A stretch of 64,000 bases of DNA. It comes from Bacteroidetes bacterium ADurb.Bin145. Lineage in GTDB: Bacteria; Bacteroidota; Bacteroidia; Bacteroidales; VadinHA17. How positions within the stretch are numbered: the first letter of the stretch is position 1; every line of letters begins with the position of its first letter. The notes beneath the pieces are model-generated. The model was not told the DNA's origin. It was given only the letters and a program-made list of their open reading frames with translations, and ran no database searches. The stretch spans positions 92,918 through 156,917 of the forward strand of contig MWDJ01000001.1 of assembly GCA_002070505.1 (NCBI GenBank), written 5' to 3'. The position numbers and the translations under genes were made by a program. Of the stretch, positions 17,864 to 26,620 are shown piece by piece.

Positions 17864-19627
17864 TTATCTTACTATCAGGGTAAGCGGTGAATTAATGTCG
17901 TTACTCTTTATTTCTATCGTTTTATTAAACGATTTGTTTGATTTGAAACGGTACTCGCTCCCGTTGCTGATCAGTCTGACTTTGTGATTTTCAATAGTTA
18001 TAACAATATCAGCTTTTCCATCCTTTTGCACAATATAATCAGCCAGCAGCAAAGCTTTTTCAATACCATCACCGCGCCGGAAATTCCATACCTCATCAGG
18101 CTGGGCAAGCCTCTGTCCATCATAAATTGACTCATCCGTCATGGCATTTAAAACATATAAGACCTCCTGAATGCTCTTGCCGTTAAGATCCTGAAAACAT
18201 ACAGGATTCCTTTCAACAGCAGCTTTTATAAAAGGCAGCCAGTCAATATTATCCATCAGCCTGTATGCATAAAGAGTCAAGCGTGATAATTCAGAGTCCC
18301 TGGCATTTTCAGTGATCTTATCTATGATATCCTTGCGGTTGTCATTTACTGATATTTCGGGAACATTATAATTGACATAGTTCTTGTCACTGTCAGGAAG
18401 GTTCGGATCAGTGTACAGGAAATCTGAAATGTCAATAAACATTTCATGAAGTATTAACTCAGATATCTGGCTGTTTGAACTTACGATCTGATCTTCAATA
18501 GCTTTTAGGCCTTTTCCTTTATTCTCTTCAATTATTTCTTCTACCTCATTCAATATGATCCTGTCCGGAAGTGGACTAAGATGAAATTCATCGCCTTCAA
18601 TTTCCCTTATGAGATGCTCCCTGGTATCATCCGATATACTGTATCTGCTTGTATGCTCATATTCAAAGATCTTTTCAAGAGATATATATCTGAAAATTCC
18701 TGAACATTCACATCTGAACTGGAAAAGGAATTTGTATTTTGAATGAAACCTCAGGAAGTTAAGGAAAATAGCTCTTGTGAGATCCGATACAAGAAACTCA
18801 CGGAGACCGGCGGAAAACCTTTCGTACGCATTCCTGTCTATCGTGGCATCTTTGTAGATCAAATGGATGTACCCTGAGATATGCGACACAATAGTAACCT
18901 TCTCATTCTTCAGAGCCCTTCGTGCCTTTTCAGAAAGTGAAGTTCCGTTGAACCACATATTCTTCGTAACTATCCTGCGATTATTTGTTATCAGGCCATC
19001 CTTTTCAAGTATGAAATTCTGGGAATGGAGGGGAGTGGCCATCAGGAATATTTTTTCAAGAGGAATTCTCCCCACGACAAACATGGCCGCTGCATAAAGT
19101 GCAGACAATGAAACGCATTCTCCGGCGCCGGTGGCAAAATTTTCCTTATGCCTGAAAGCAGTCATCGCTTCAATTGTCTCTGTTTTCCAGTAGGGAATAA
19201 CATCAGAATTGTATTTATCAAGTCCGAAATGTTTCCTTATATCGATATCAAAATAATACTTGTCACCCTCATATCCGAAAAGTGCATTAGACTTCCTGAG
19301 CAGGTCGATATCAAAAAAATCCCTGAAACGTGCTATTTCCCTTGGCTTTGTAGTGAGTCCCCAGGTAGAAAGATCAAGATTGAATGCATAGTTCTGAATT
19401 ATGAACTGTTTGATCCTGTTTGTTTTATAGCTGAAACTCTTCTTTTCAAAATTACTGAACCAGGTGTCATTTCTCCATTCCCATATGATCGGGGACATAA
19501 TATTTGCCAATACGAGCGGGTAGAATAACTCCGGGAAAATAAAAATCTCCATATCGGAGAGTGTAAAGGCTGAAGAATACTTCTCAAGGGTTTTCGGGTC
19601 CGAAAAGTTGATGCTCTTTTTTTCCAT
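17864..19627 (-). CDS. Large protein with transglutaminase-like core, function unknown
   Basis: The 587-residue protein has no signal peptide. A transglutaminase-like signature appears near residues 165-210: GAGECVSLSALYAAAMFV (candidate nucleophile Cys) followed by ATPLHSQNFI (candidate His). A second, weaker copy of the theme is near 500-545: PDEVWNFRRGDGIEKALLLADYI, where Asp-Gly-Ile replaces the Cys, so that copy is probably inactive. The rest is mixed alpha/beta with no motif I recognise. I took the ATG at 19627; the longer frame would use TTG at 19642. It faces recF and its partner with a four-base gap between stops. Confidence 0.55.
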   Translation of the reverse strand: MEKKSINFSDPKTLEKYSSAFTLSDMEIFIFPELFYPLVLANIMSPIIWEWRNDTWFSNFEKKSFSYKTNRIKQFIIQNYAFNLDLSTWGLTTKPREIARFRDFFDIDLLRKSNALFGYEGDKYYFDIDIRKHFGLDKYNSDVIPYWKTETIEAMTAFRHKENFATGAGECVSLSALYAAAMFVVGRIPLEKIFLMATPLHSQNFILEKDGLITNNRRIVTKNMWFNGTSLSEKARRALKNEKVTIVSHISGYIHLIYKDATIDRNAYERFSAGLREFLVSDLTRAIFLNFLRFHSKYKFLFQFRCECSGIFRYISLEKIFEYEHTSRYSISDDTREHLIREIEGDEFHLSPLPDRIILNEVEEIIEENKGKGLKAIEDQIVSSNSQISELILHEMFIDISDFLYTDPNLPDSDKNYVNYNVPEISVNDNRKDIIDKITENARDSELSRLTLYAYRLMDNIDWLPFIKAAVERNPVCFQDLNGKSIQEVLYVLNAMTDESIYDGQRLAQPDEVWNFRRGDGIEKALLLADYIVQKDGKADIVITIENHKVRLISNGSEYRFKSNKSFNKTIEIKSNDINSPLTLIVR

Positions 19628-19688
19628 TAAAACTATTTCCAAAACTTAAAAACAAAGAACAACGGAGGAAAATAAAAGTTTAATCAGG

Positions 19689-20111
19689 CTAAAAATATCT
19701 TTCAGACTCAGAAAAGAAGAAATCAGCTTCCCGGACGGCATTTTCATCGCTGTCAGATCCATGAATGGCATTCATAGTAACTGATACGGCAAACAATTTT
19801 CTGATCGTTCCGGGTTCAGCTTTTTCAGGATCTGTGGCTCCAATCAGTTTCCTGAACTCTTCGACAGCATTTTTATGCTTAAGTATCATCACAAAAACAG
19901 GACCTGATGACATAAACTCAACAAGAGTGTCAAAAAAGGGTTTTCCCTTGTGGATGCTGTAAAAATCCTTAGCCTGCTCAAGTGACATCCTTGTCATTTT
20001 CATGGCAACAATCTCAAAAGCCGCTTCATTGATTATTGAAAGGATGGGCCCTGTCTTTCCTGTTCTGACAGCATTCGGTTTTATTATTGCAAAGGTGTAA
20101 TTGCCATTCAT
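19689..20111 (-). CDS. ndk: Nucleoside diphosphate kinase
   Basis: Ndk transfers the gamma phosphate between nucleoside triphosphates and diphosphates through a phospho-His. The protein begins NYTFAIIKPNAVRTGKTG, shows KGKPFFDTLVEFMSSGPVF, and contains the active-site block MNAIHGSDSDENAVREADFFF, where His in AIHGSDS is the phosphorylated residue. At 140 residues it is the normal size. It runs alone on the minus strand and diverges from the NrnA-like gene. Confidence 0.97.
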   Translation of the reverse strand: MNGNYTFAIIKPNAVRTGKTGPILSIINEAAFEIVAMKMTRMSLEQAKDFYSIHKGKPFFDTLVEFMSSGPVFVMILKHKNAVEEFRKLIGATDPEKAEPGTIRKLFAVSVTMNAIHGSDSDENAVREADFFFSESERYF

Positions 20112-20141
20112 ATTGCTTCGTTTTGTAGTGGTAATGCAGTG

Positions 20142-20170
20142 TTTGTCTTCAGGATAATTGCTTATCTTTG
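20142..20170 (+). promoter_or_regulatory. Promoter that decides the start of the NrnA-like gene
   Basis: TTTG at 20142-20145 and TATCTTTG at 20163-20170 are 17 bases apart, a good Bacteroidota promoter. The longest reading frame of the next gene would start with TTG at 20158, inside this promoter, so the true start must be downstream. Confidence 0.5.
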
Positions 20171-20193
20171 AAGCCTTAAAACGGATAGCAAAA

Positions 20194-21216
20194 GTGGCAG
20201 ATTTATTGAAATATGCAAAGGAATTATCGAAACTTTTTTCAACCTCTGATAATATATTGCTAATATGCCATATAAATCCTGATGGCGATGCCGTCGGTTC
20301 TCAGCTGGCGTTATTCCATTATCTGAGAAGCTGCGGCCGGAATGTGGAAATGATATCTCCAAACAATCTTCAGGAATTCCTGAAATGGATGCCGGGCGCT
20401 GATCTCATAAACATTTTTATCCGTCAGCGCGATCATTGCCGAGACCTTATCCGCAATTCAGACCTTGTTATTCTGCTTGACTTCAACCAGCCCGAACGAC
20501 TGGGTGAGATGCAGGATCTGCTTATGGCCTCTAAGGCAACGAAAGTGATAATTGATCACCACCTCAATCCGAGACCTTTTGCTGATATAACAATATCAGA
20601 TCCATCAAAAAGCAGCACTTCAGAACTGGTTTATGAGCTGATTTCATTGTTGAGCAGCAAACAATTTATGAATCAGTCAATTGCTGAAGTAATATATGTA
20701 GGTATAATAACTGATACCGGGAATTTTGAATACGGCAATTATTCGGGACAGACTTTGAGAATTATTGCTGATATCCTTGATGCAGGAATCGACAGAGATA
20801 AGATACTGAGCCTTGTTTACAATAATTTCTCTGAGGACAGGATGCGACTACAGGGATTTGCACTTAATAAGAGAATGACCGTAATACCTGAATATCAGAC
20901 AGCATACATATATCTCACGATGAATGATCTTGCAGCTTTTAACCACGTAAAAGGTGATACAGAAGGGTTCGTGAACATGCCCCTGTCAATCAGGGGTATC
21001 AGGTTTGCTGCTCTTTTTATTGAAAAAGAAACTCATATCAAACTCTCTTTCCGGTCGAAAGGAAATTTCCCGGTCAATGAATTTGCCTCGGAATTCTTTT
21101 CTGGTGGGGGACATCTTAATGCTTCGGGAGGAGAATACAATGATACGCTTGAAAATACTATTGAATATTTCCTGAAGGTACTGAAGGAAAATTTCACGCG
21201 TTTTAATAAGAAATAG
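20194..21216 (+). CDS. DHH/DHHA1 phosphoesterase, NrnA-like
   Basis: This is a bifunctional oligoribonuclease / pAp-phosphatase type protein that trims short RNA or cyclic-dinucleotide products. Motifs in order: CHINPDGDAVGSQLALFHYL (motif I), ILLDFNQPERLG (motif II), VIIDHHLNP (DHH, motif III), GIITDTGNFEYG (motif IV), and the DHHA1 end SEFFSGGGHLNASGG. The start is uncertain: I use GTG at 20194, which gives a normal 25-residue lead to motif I. A TTG at 20206 is also possible; the TTG at 20158 lies inside the promoter. A small lipoprotein FKBP gene follows after six bases. Confidence 0.88.
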   Translation: MADLLKYAKELSKLFSTSDNILLICHINPDGDAVGSQLALFHYLRSCGRNVEMISPNNLQEFLKWMPGADLINIFIRQRDHCRDLIRNSDLVILLDFNQPERLGEMQDLLMASKATKVIIDHHLNPRPFADITISDPSKSSTSELVYELISLLSSKQFMNQSIAEVIYVGIITDTGNFEYGNYSGQTLRIIADILDAGIDRDKILSLVYNNFSEDRMRLQGFALNKRMTVIPEYQTAYIYLTMNDLAAFNHVKGDTEGFVNMPLSIRGIRFAALFIEKETHIKLSFRSKGNFPVNEFASEFFSGGGHLNASGGEYNDTLENTIEYFLKVLKENFTRFNKK

Positions 21217-21222
21217 GAACAG

Positions 21223-21738
21223 ATGCTGATCATATTCCTGATACTGGCAGTATCGCTTACTGCATTTTCATGCCGGTCAGAATCCGGGAACGTATATCAA
21301 GGTAAACTGCCTGGCAAAAAAGAGCTTGCTGATATGAACAGGTACCTGGTTCAGAAAGACCGGGAGAGAATTGAAAGTTACATAGACAGGAGGGACCTGC
21401 CAATGAAAGAATCACCTTCCGGATTGTGGTACTATATTGAAGTTGCGGGAGAGGGATCTGATTTTACTGATAATGACCGGATTATAATGGAGTACGACTG
21501 TTTTCTTATCGATGGCACACTCTGTTATTCATCAACCGAACTTGGTCCCAGGGAATTGATACTCGGAAGAAGTGAGATGGAACCCGGACTGAACCAGGCA
21601 TTGAGAATGCTTAAGCCCGGCGGGAAAGGGACATTTATCCTGCCGCCTTTTCTTGCTTTCGGACTAAAGGGTGACGGGAAAAAGATACCGCCAAGATCAA
21701 CGCTTGTTTACGAGATCAGGATCCCCAGTAAAAAATGA
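21223..21738 (+). CDS. FKBP-type peptidyl-prolyl isomerase lipoprotein (GldI-like)
   Basis: The 171-residue protein begins with a lipoprotein signal (MLIIFLILAVSLTAFSC; Cys17 would be lipidated). A helical lead follows, then an FKBP domain: DNDRIIMEYDCFLIDGTLCYSS, MEPGLNQALRMLKPGGKGTFILPP and GDGKKIPPRSTLVYEIRI. GldI, a gliding-motility FKBP lipoprotein in related bacteria, has the same layout, but no gliding genes are nearby. It probably shares the mRNA of the NrnA-like gene and acts on folding of envelope or outer-membrane proteins. Confidence 0.85.
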   Translation: MLIIFLILAVSLTAFSCRSESGNVYQGKLPGKKELADMNRYLVQKDRERIESYIDRRDLPMKESPSGLWYYIEVAGEGSDFTDNDRIIMEYDCFLIDGTLCYSSTELGPRELILGRSEMEPGLNQALRMLKPGGKGTFILPPFLAFGLKGDGKKIPPRSTLVYEIRIPSKK

Positions 21739-21793
21739 TTCCGGATTACGGGATAACGGATCCTGATTCCTGTAAGGCCTCTGGCAATCTAAT

Positions 21794-22492
21794 CTATTGA
21801 AGGACAAAAACCACAAGTCTCTTATTCAGGTCCGGCAGATCAGACTGCCATTCTGATAGTTTCTTTGTAATAATGGATTCAGTGGGCAAGGTAATATCAG
21901 AAGCTATGCAGAGATGCATATCACGGTTGCATGTTTTTAGTATGTCATTGAACATCTTTTGGTTCCTGTAAGGTGTTTCCATAAAGACCTGAGCATACCC
22001 TTCCCTGGCTCTCTTTTCAAGTTCCCTAAGTCTGATGACTCTTTCCTCAGGTTTTACCGGCAGGTATCCGTTAAAAGTGAACTGCTGACCATTTAGACCT
22101 GATGAAATAAGGGCCATCAGGATTGATGACGGCCCGGAAAGAGGTATTACTTTTATTCTTTTACGATGGGCAGTCGAGATAAGCCTGGCTCCGGGATCGG
22201 CAATGCCCGGAAGTCCGCATTCACTCATTAATCCTATATTATTCCCCTGCATTACCGGTTCCAGGTAGCCTGAAATATCCTCCTCCTTTGTATGCTCATT
22301 CAGTTCCCTGAACCACGATTCATCGATCGGGAACTGCTTGTCAATCAGCCTTAGGAATCTTCTGGCACTTCTTATTTCTTCAACAATGAAGAACCTTAAT
22401 CCCCTTGTAATTTCGAGAACTTTATCCGGTATAACGGCACTTGCCTCAGTGCCCCCAAGTGTAACCGGAATTAGATAGATACTTCCTTTCAC
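21794..22492 (-). CDS. RsmI-family SAM-dependent (tetrapyrrole-type) methyltransferase
   Basis: The 232-residue protein has the tetrapyrrole methylase fold: GSIYLIPVTLGG at the N-terminus, GNNIGLMSECGLPGIADPG (cofactor region), IPLSGPSSILMALISSGLNGQQFTFNGYLP, and ETPYRNQKMFNDIL. RsmI uses this fold to 2'-O-methylate C1402 of 16S rRNA. This is the shorter Bacteroidota form, lacking the RsmI C-terminal domain, so the rRNA role is inferred. It stands alone between two plus-strand units. Confidence 0.8.
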   Translation of the reverse strand: MKGSIYLIPVTLGGTEASAVIPDKVLEITRGLRFFIVEEIRSARRFLRLIDKQFPIDESWFRELNEHTKEEDISGYLEPVMQGNNIGLMSECGLPGIADPGARLISTAHRKRIKVIPLSGPSSILMALISSGLNGQQFTFNGYLPVKPEERVIRLRELEKRAREGYAQVFMETPYRNQKMFNDILKTCNRDMHLCIASDITLPTESIITKKLSEWQSDLPDLNKRLVVFVLQ

Positions 22493-22610
22493 CTGATTAT
22501 ATTATTCATCAAATATATTAAAATAAGCATATTGGTACTGCTAAAAAAAATGATGTACGGGTTTGCTGTTTGTGATTTTTAATATAGGTTTGTCTGCAAA
22601 TAACTGAACA

Positions 22611-23378
22611 GTGAAAATAACTTTTCTGGGTACGGGTACATCTCAGGGTGTTCCGGTTATTGCCTGTGACTGCATGACCTGCCTGTCTCAGGATCCTCAT
22701 GACAAGAGACTTAGAACTTCCCTTCTCCTTGAAAAGGACGGTACAACCCTTTTATTTGATGCCGGACCTGATTTCCGCCAGCAGATGCTTCGGGAAAACA
22801 TAAGGAAACTGGATGGCATTCTGTTGACACATGAGCATAAAGATCATATTGCAGGAATGGATGATGTAAGGGCTTTTAATTATAAGAGCCAGGATGCTAT
22901 CGATATTTTTGCCGAAGACAGGGTGCAAAAGGCTGTAAAAAGGGAATTTTCATATGTTTTTGCTGAATACCAGTACCCCGGAATACCAAGGATGAGACTG
23001 AATCCGGTGACCGACTATAATTTTACATTCAGAGGTATCGAAATAATACCTATCCGTGTGAGACACCTGCATCTGGAGATTTATGGATTCAGAATAGGCA
23101 ACTTTGCTTATATAACCGATGCTAATTATGTTCCGGAGGAGAGCAAGGAGAAGCTGATAGGAGTGAAATATCTTGTTATCAATGCACTTAGAAAGGAGAA
23201 ACACATTTCACATTTTAGTTTGAGGGAAGCATTGGATTTCATCAGGGAGATATCCCCAAAGAAAGCTTATATAACACATATTAGCCATCAGATGGGATTG
23301 CACAGCAAAGTGACCGAAGAACTGCCGAATGGCATATACCTTGCCTATGATGGGCTCTCTATTGAATGTGAAGATTAA
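22611..23378 (+). CDS. MBL-fold metallo-hydrolase (PhnP-like)
   Basis: This is a 255-residue beta-lactamase-fold hydrolase. It starts with GTG: MKITFLGTGTSQGVPVIACDC. Metal ligands are in LLTHEHKDHIAGMDD (HxHxDH), with later His in VRHLHLEIYGFRI and AYITHISHQMGLH. Two Cys-rich segments (CDCMTCLSQDP) match the Zn-binding extra site of PhnP-type phosphodiesterases. The family cleaves cyclic or small phosphodiesters; no phn genes are nearby, so the substrate is open. It ends four bases inside the convergent small lipoprotein gene. Confidence 0.85.
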   Translation: MKITFLGTGTSQGVPVIACDCMTCLSQDPHDKRLRTSLLLEKDGTTLLFDAGPDFRQQMLRENIRKLDGILLTHEHKDHIAGMDDVRAFNYKSQDAIDIFAEDRVQKAVKREFSYVFAEYQYPGIPRMRLNPVTDYNFTFRGIEIIPIRVRHLHLEIYGFRIGNFAYITDANYVPEESKEKLIGVKYLVINALRKEKHISHFSLREALDFIREISPKKAYITHISHQMGLHSKVTEELPNGIYLAYDGLSIECED

Positions 23379-23593
23379 TCGCGGTTTGCCCTCTTCTTAT
23401 AATTCTTTATCAGCTTTTTCTGGTAACCGTTGGAAAAATAATACCTGTTTCTTCCCAGCTGTGATGCATTTACCCTTGATGCACTCTGCCTCTTCTTAAG
23501 GTAGGGATTCTGTTTGGCAGGAGCACAACCTGTGACCATCACAAGAAGGATGAACAAAAAAATATATTTTAATATCCTGATTATCTTAGACAT
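23375..23593 (-). CDS. Small lipoprotein, unknown function
   Basis: This is a 72-residue lipoprotein. The N-terminus MSKIIRILKYIFLFILLVMVTGC is a classic lipobox signal (Cys23 lipidated). The rest is short and very basic (NPYLKKRQSASRV, KKLIKNYKKRANRD), suggesting contact with nucleic acid, phospholipid or cell wall. I chose the ATG at 23593, preceded by AAGGTGATC; a longer frame to 23641 would hide the signal peptide. Its end overlaps that of the MBL gene by four bases, tail to tail. Confidence 0.65.
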   Translation of the reverse strand: MSKIIRILKYIFLFILLVMVTGCAPAKQNPYLKKRQSASRVNASQLGRNRYYFSNGYQKKLIKNYKKRANRD

Positions 23594-23791
23594 GATCACC
23601 TTAATGTGTGATTGGTTCCTAAAATTACAACTATTTATCAAATAAAAAAACCATCATTTTAAGTTATATTAACTTATTTTCAACAACCAGTAGATACAAT
23701 TTTTCAAGTCAGACAGTGTTATTATTTGTAACATGAAAAGTCAGAAATTTTTATTTCATTATCTTTAATACATATTAGAATTTACCAGGCT

Positions 23792-26620
23792 ATGCACAAA
23801 GTGCCGGCATATTATAACAAGGCTATATTATATAAATACGTATTTCTCCTTGTTTTGTTGCTTTTTTCAGGTCAAAATGCTTTTTCGCAGAAAATAAGCA
23901 GCCTGGGTATCGACGCGAGACAGGGACTCAGGGTAACTTCAGTGACCTTGTCTGACAGTTCAATTCTCTATTTAAGTAACCCCCGCCCCTTATTCAGCTT
24001 CAACATAAAAGGGAAATACTTTACTTCAGCCGATTTTGCTGCCAGTCACAAGGAGGGTGTCTTCTCCCAGAACGTTAATAATAGTGTGTCGGTTAAAGCG
24101 AACTTTCCAGGTGTTGCTTCCAACGGTTTTTCTGGAGAGATAATCTTTGAAAATACTGGATCAGACACTGTAACACTTTCAAATATTGTTCCGTTTGGGG
24201 AGGACATGTCATCTGTTTACATTACCGGTTACGGCCCTTCGGATCTTGCCAGGGCAAGACTGTTCCGTCCGGGTTTCGAACCTCTTCGTGTAATCCTTCC
24301 TGATAATGCCTGGGAGCTGGGATATTCATCTTTTGAAGCAGGGAACAGTATTTCATTATGTGCTCTCACCAGAAGAAGAAATACTGAAGGGGCTGAGAAA
24401 AAACGTTATGAAACTACTATGCCGCCAGGGTCGAAGGTCAGGTATTCATTCAATGCCGATATTTTCAGAGGTGGATGGCAGGAGGGACTGCGGTTGATGT
24501 TCAGGGACAGGTACCTCTACGACCTGGAAAAATTTGATAATACATTGTATGAAAGGCAGGATCTTGCATGGATAAGAGAGAGTTACATAATAATACTTTC
24601 AATGGCCTGGGACAGGGAATTTTATAACAGGAAGACTGGTAAATACACTTATGCCGATCTTCTGAAGAAAGGAATGGAGTACTTTGGCAATATAGATGTT
24701 TTCGGTATATGGCCCACCTGGCCGAGACTGGGACTTGACAGGAGAAACCAGTGGGATATGTATAAGGATCTTCCGGGCGGTCTTACCCAGATCGGTAACT
24801 TTGTGAAAATGACTCATCCATACGGGACAAAGTTCTTCATTGCTTATAATCCCTGGGATAAAAGTACAAGAAGTGAAGATCATCTCAGGGGGATGGCATC
24901 GGTTATTAAAGAAATTGAAGCTGATGGTGTAGTCCTTGACATCATGGGAAATTCCAGCCGTGAGATACAGGCAGCAGCTGACAGCGTAAGAAAAGGAGTC
25001 ATTATGTATTCCGAGGGAATGGCAGTGGTAAAGGACATGCCGGGTATTATTTCCGGACGGGTTCATAACGCTATCTATTACAGTCCTGAACTTAATCTTA
25101 ATAAGCTTATAAAACCTGATTTCTCGATATTCAGAGTGTGTGATGTAGGCGAAGATGTTAACCATCGCGAGATTGCCATTGCTTTCTTTAATGGTTATGG
25201 GACCGAACTTAATATGTTCCGTCCGGGTGGGAGAGATGAGAATTACATAAAAGATCTTGAATTCCTCGCATCAACAACCTTTATCCTCAGACAGAATAAT
25301 AATGCTTTCCTTGATCAGAACTGGACCCCTCTTATTGAAACGTCAGCCGATAAGGTATATGTTAACCGCTGGAGATCAGGAGAGAAAAGTATTTATACAG
25401 TTCTGAATATGAGGTCTGAAGGGATAAGTGGTGAAGTATTTAAAATACCGGCGGTTAAAGGTAAACACTATGTGTCCTTGTGGAATCATGAAAATATAAC
25501 GCCCGGATTTAGTTCATCAACTGCATCGATATATGTTGAAGCAACAGGATGGCCGGCATCAGCCACCGGAACAAGGAAAGAAGGTTCTGTCGATTGCATA
25601 GCTGAATTTCCGGTATTGCTCAGATCTCAAATATCAGGTGATTCATTGATAATTAAAAGCCCCGGAGCAGGCAGGGTAATCATCTGGAAGGGAGATCCTT
25701 CTTACAAAACAAGCTCCAGGGAATTCAGGGCTCCGGCTGATACCGCTGTAAGTGTAACTGATATTTTCGGTTATTACGAAGGTAAAATAGTAATTCAGCT
25801 TCTTGAAAATAAAAGACTTAAAGATGAAAACATACTAACTCTTAAAGGAGGTAAACCATGGCTTGTGAGCCGTTCCTCAGAAACTGTAAGAGCAGTGGGA
25901 ATTCCCTCAGGTATGGTGCTTGTGCCGGGAGCTGTTTTCTCCTATGGTGTGACAACAAGAGAGGATTTTATTCCGTATCCGGCACTAAAGCGCGATTCAG
26001 TAAGAGTTGACAGTTTTCTTATTGATAAATACCCGGTTACCAATGCCCAGTATTACGAATTCATAATCAGCTCAGGATACATGCCTTCTGATACTTCACG
26101 TTATTTGAGGCATTGGGAATCAGGCACTTTCAGACAGGGGCAGGACAGGTACCCGGTTGTGAATTTAAGTTACGAAGATATGCAGGCATACGCCAGGTGG
26201 GCCGGTAAAAGGCTTCCTACCGAAGATGAATGGCAGTTAGCTGCTCAGGGCACTGACGGAAGGAAATGGCCCTGGGGTAACGAATTCCATGCTACAAACT
26301 GCAATAATGCTTTTGGCAGACCCACTCCGGTCGATGCATTTCCTAAAAGCCAGAGCCCTTATGGAGTGATCGACCTTGTTGGGAATGTCTGGCAGACAAC
26401 AAATGATATGTATTTCAATGGAACGAGTTATTTCACAGTAATACGAGGCGGGAGCTATTTCAATCCGGAATCAAGCACATGGTATATCCAGGGCGGGCCG
26501 CAACCGCTTGACAGAACTCAGATAATGCTTCTTGTCTCACCAGGATTTGACAGAAGTGAAACAGTAGGTTTCAGATGTGTCAAAGACATCGACAGCAGAA
26601 ATTTCAGGGTGAAACGATAG
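23792..26620 (+). CDS. Exported glycosidase-like protein fused to an SUMF1/FGE-type domain
   Basis: The 942-residue protein has an N-terminal signal peptide (LLVLLLFSGQNAFSQ, cleavage near residue 33). A beta-rich domain of about 200 residues follows. Then comes a barrel-like central region (VFGIWPTWPRLGLD, KFFIAYNPWDKS, EADGVVLDIMGNSS, VIMYSEGMAVV) resembling alpha-galactosidase-type clans. The last 240 residues are a formylglycine-generating-enzyme-like domain: GMVLVPGAVFSYG, IDKYPVTNAQYYEF, WAGKRLPTEDEWQLAAQG, WPWGNEF, GVIDLVGNVWQTT, VIRGGSYF, ETVGFRCVKD. The two catalytic Cys expected after RGGS are absent (YFNPESSTWYI), so this domain probably binds rather than oxidises. Substrate is unknown; it converges on galK with a 17-base overlap. 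Confidence 0.7.
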   Translation: MHKVPAYYNKAILYKYVFLLVLLLFSGQNAFSQKISSLGIDARQGLRVTSVTLSDSSILYLSNPRPLFSFNIKGKYFTSADFAASHKEGVFSQNVNNSVSVKANFPGVASNGFSGEIIFENTGSDTVTLSNIVPFGEDMSSVYITGYGPSDLARARLFRPGFEPLRVILPDNAWELGYSSFEAGNSISLCALTRRRNTEGAEKKRYETTMPPGSKVRYSFNADIFRGGWQEGLRLMFRDRYLYDLEKFDNTLYERQDLAWIRESYIIILSMAWDREFYNRKTGKYTYADLLKKGMEYFGNIDVFGIWPTWPRLGLDRRNQWDMYKDLPGGLTQIGNFVKMTHPYGTKFFIAYNPWDKSTRSEDHLRGMASVIKEIEADGVVLDIMGNSSREIQAAADSVRKGVIMYSEGMAVVKDMPGIISGRVHNAIYYSPELNLNKLIKPDFSIFRVCDVGEDVNHREIAIAFFNGYGTELNMFRPGGRDENYIKDLEFLASTTFILRQNNNAFLDQNWTPLIETSADKVYVNRWRSGEKSIYTVLNMRSEGISGEVFKIPAVKGKHYVSLWNHENITPGFSSSTASIYVEATGWPASATGTRKEGSVDCIAEFPVLLRSQISGDSLIIKSPGAGRVIIWKGDPSYKTSSREFRAPADTAVSVTDIFGYYEGKIVIQLLENKRLKDENILTLKGGKPWLVSRSSETVRAVGIPSGMVLVPGAVFSYGVTTREDFIPYPALKRDSVRVDSFLIDKYPVTNAQYYEFIISSGYMPSDTSRYLRHWESGTFRQGQDRYPVVNLSYEDMQAYARWAGKRLPTEDEWQLAAQGTDGRKWPWGNEFHATNCNNAFGRPTPVDAFPKSQSPYGVIDLVGNVWQTTNDMYFNGTSYFTVIRGGSYFNPESSTWYIQGGPQPLDRTQIMLLVSPGFDRSETVGFRCVKDIDSRNFRVKR

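Noticed and set aside
24599..25165. 188-codon open frame on the minus strand
   Set aside because: It lies wholly opposite the glycosidase-like/SUMF1 gene, which has clear domains; no signal, motif or promoter supports it.
25918..26613. SUMF1 domain considered as an active formylglycine-generating enzyme
   Set aside because: The catalytic Cys residues expected after the RGGS segment are missing, and no sulfatase gene is in the window.
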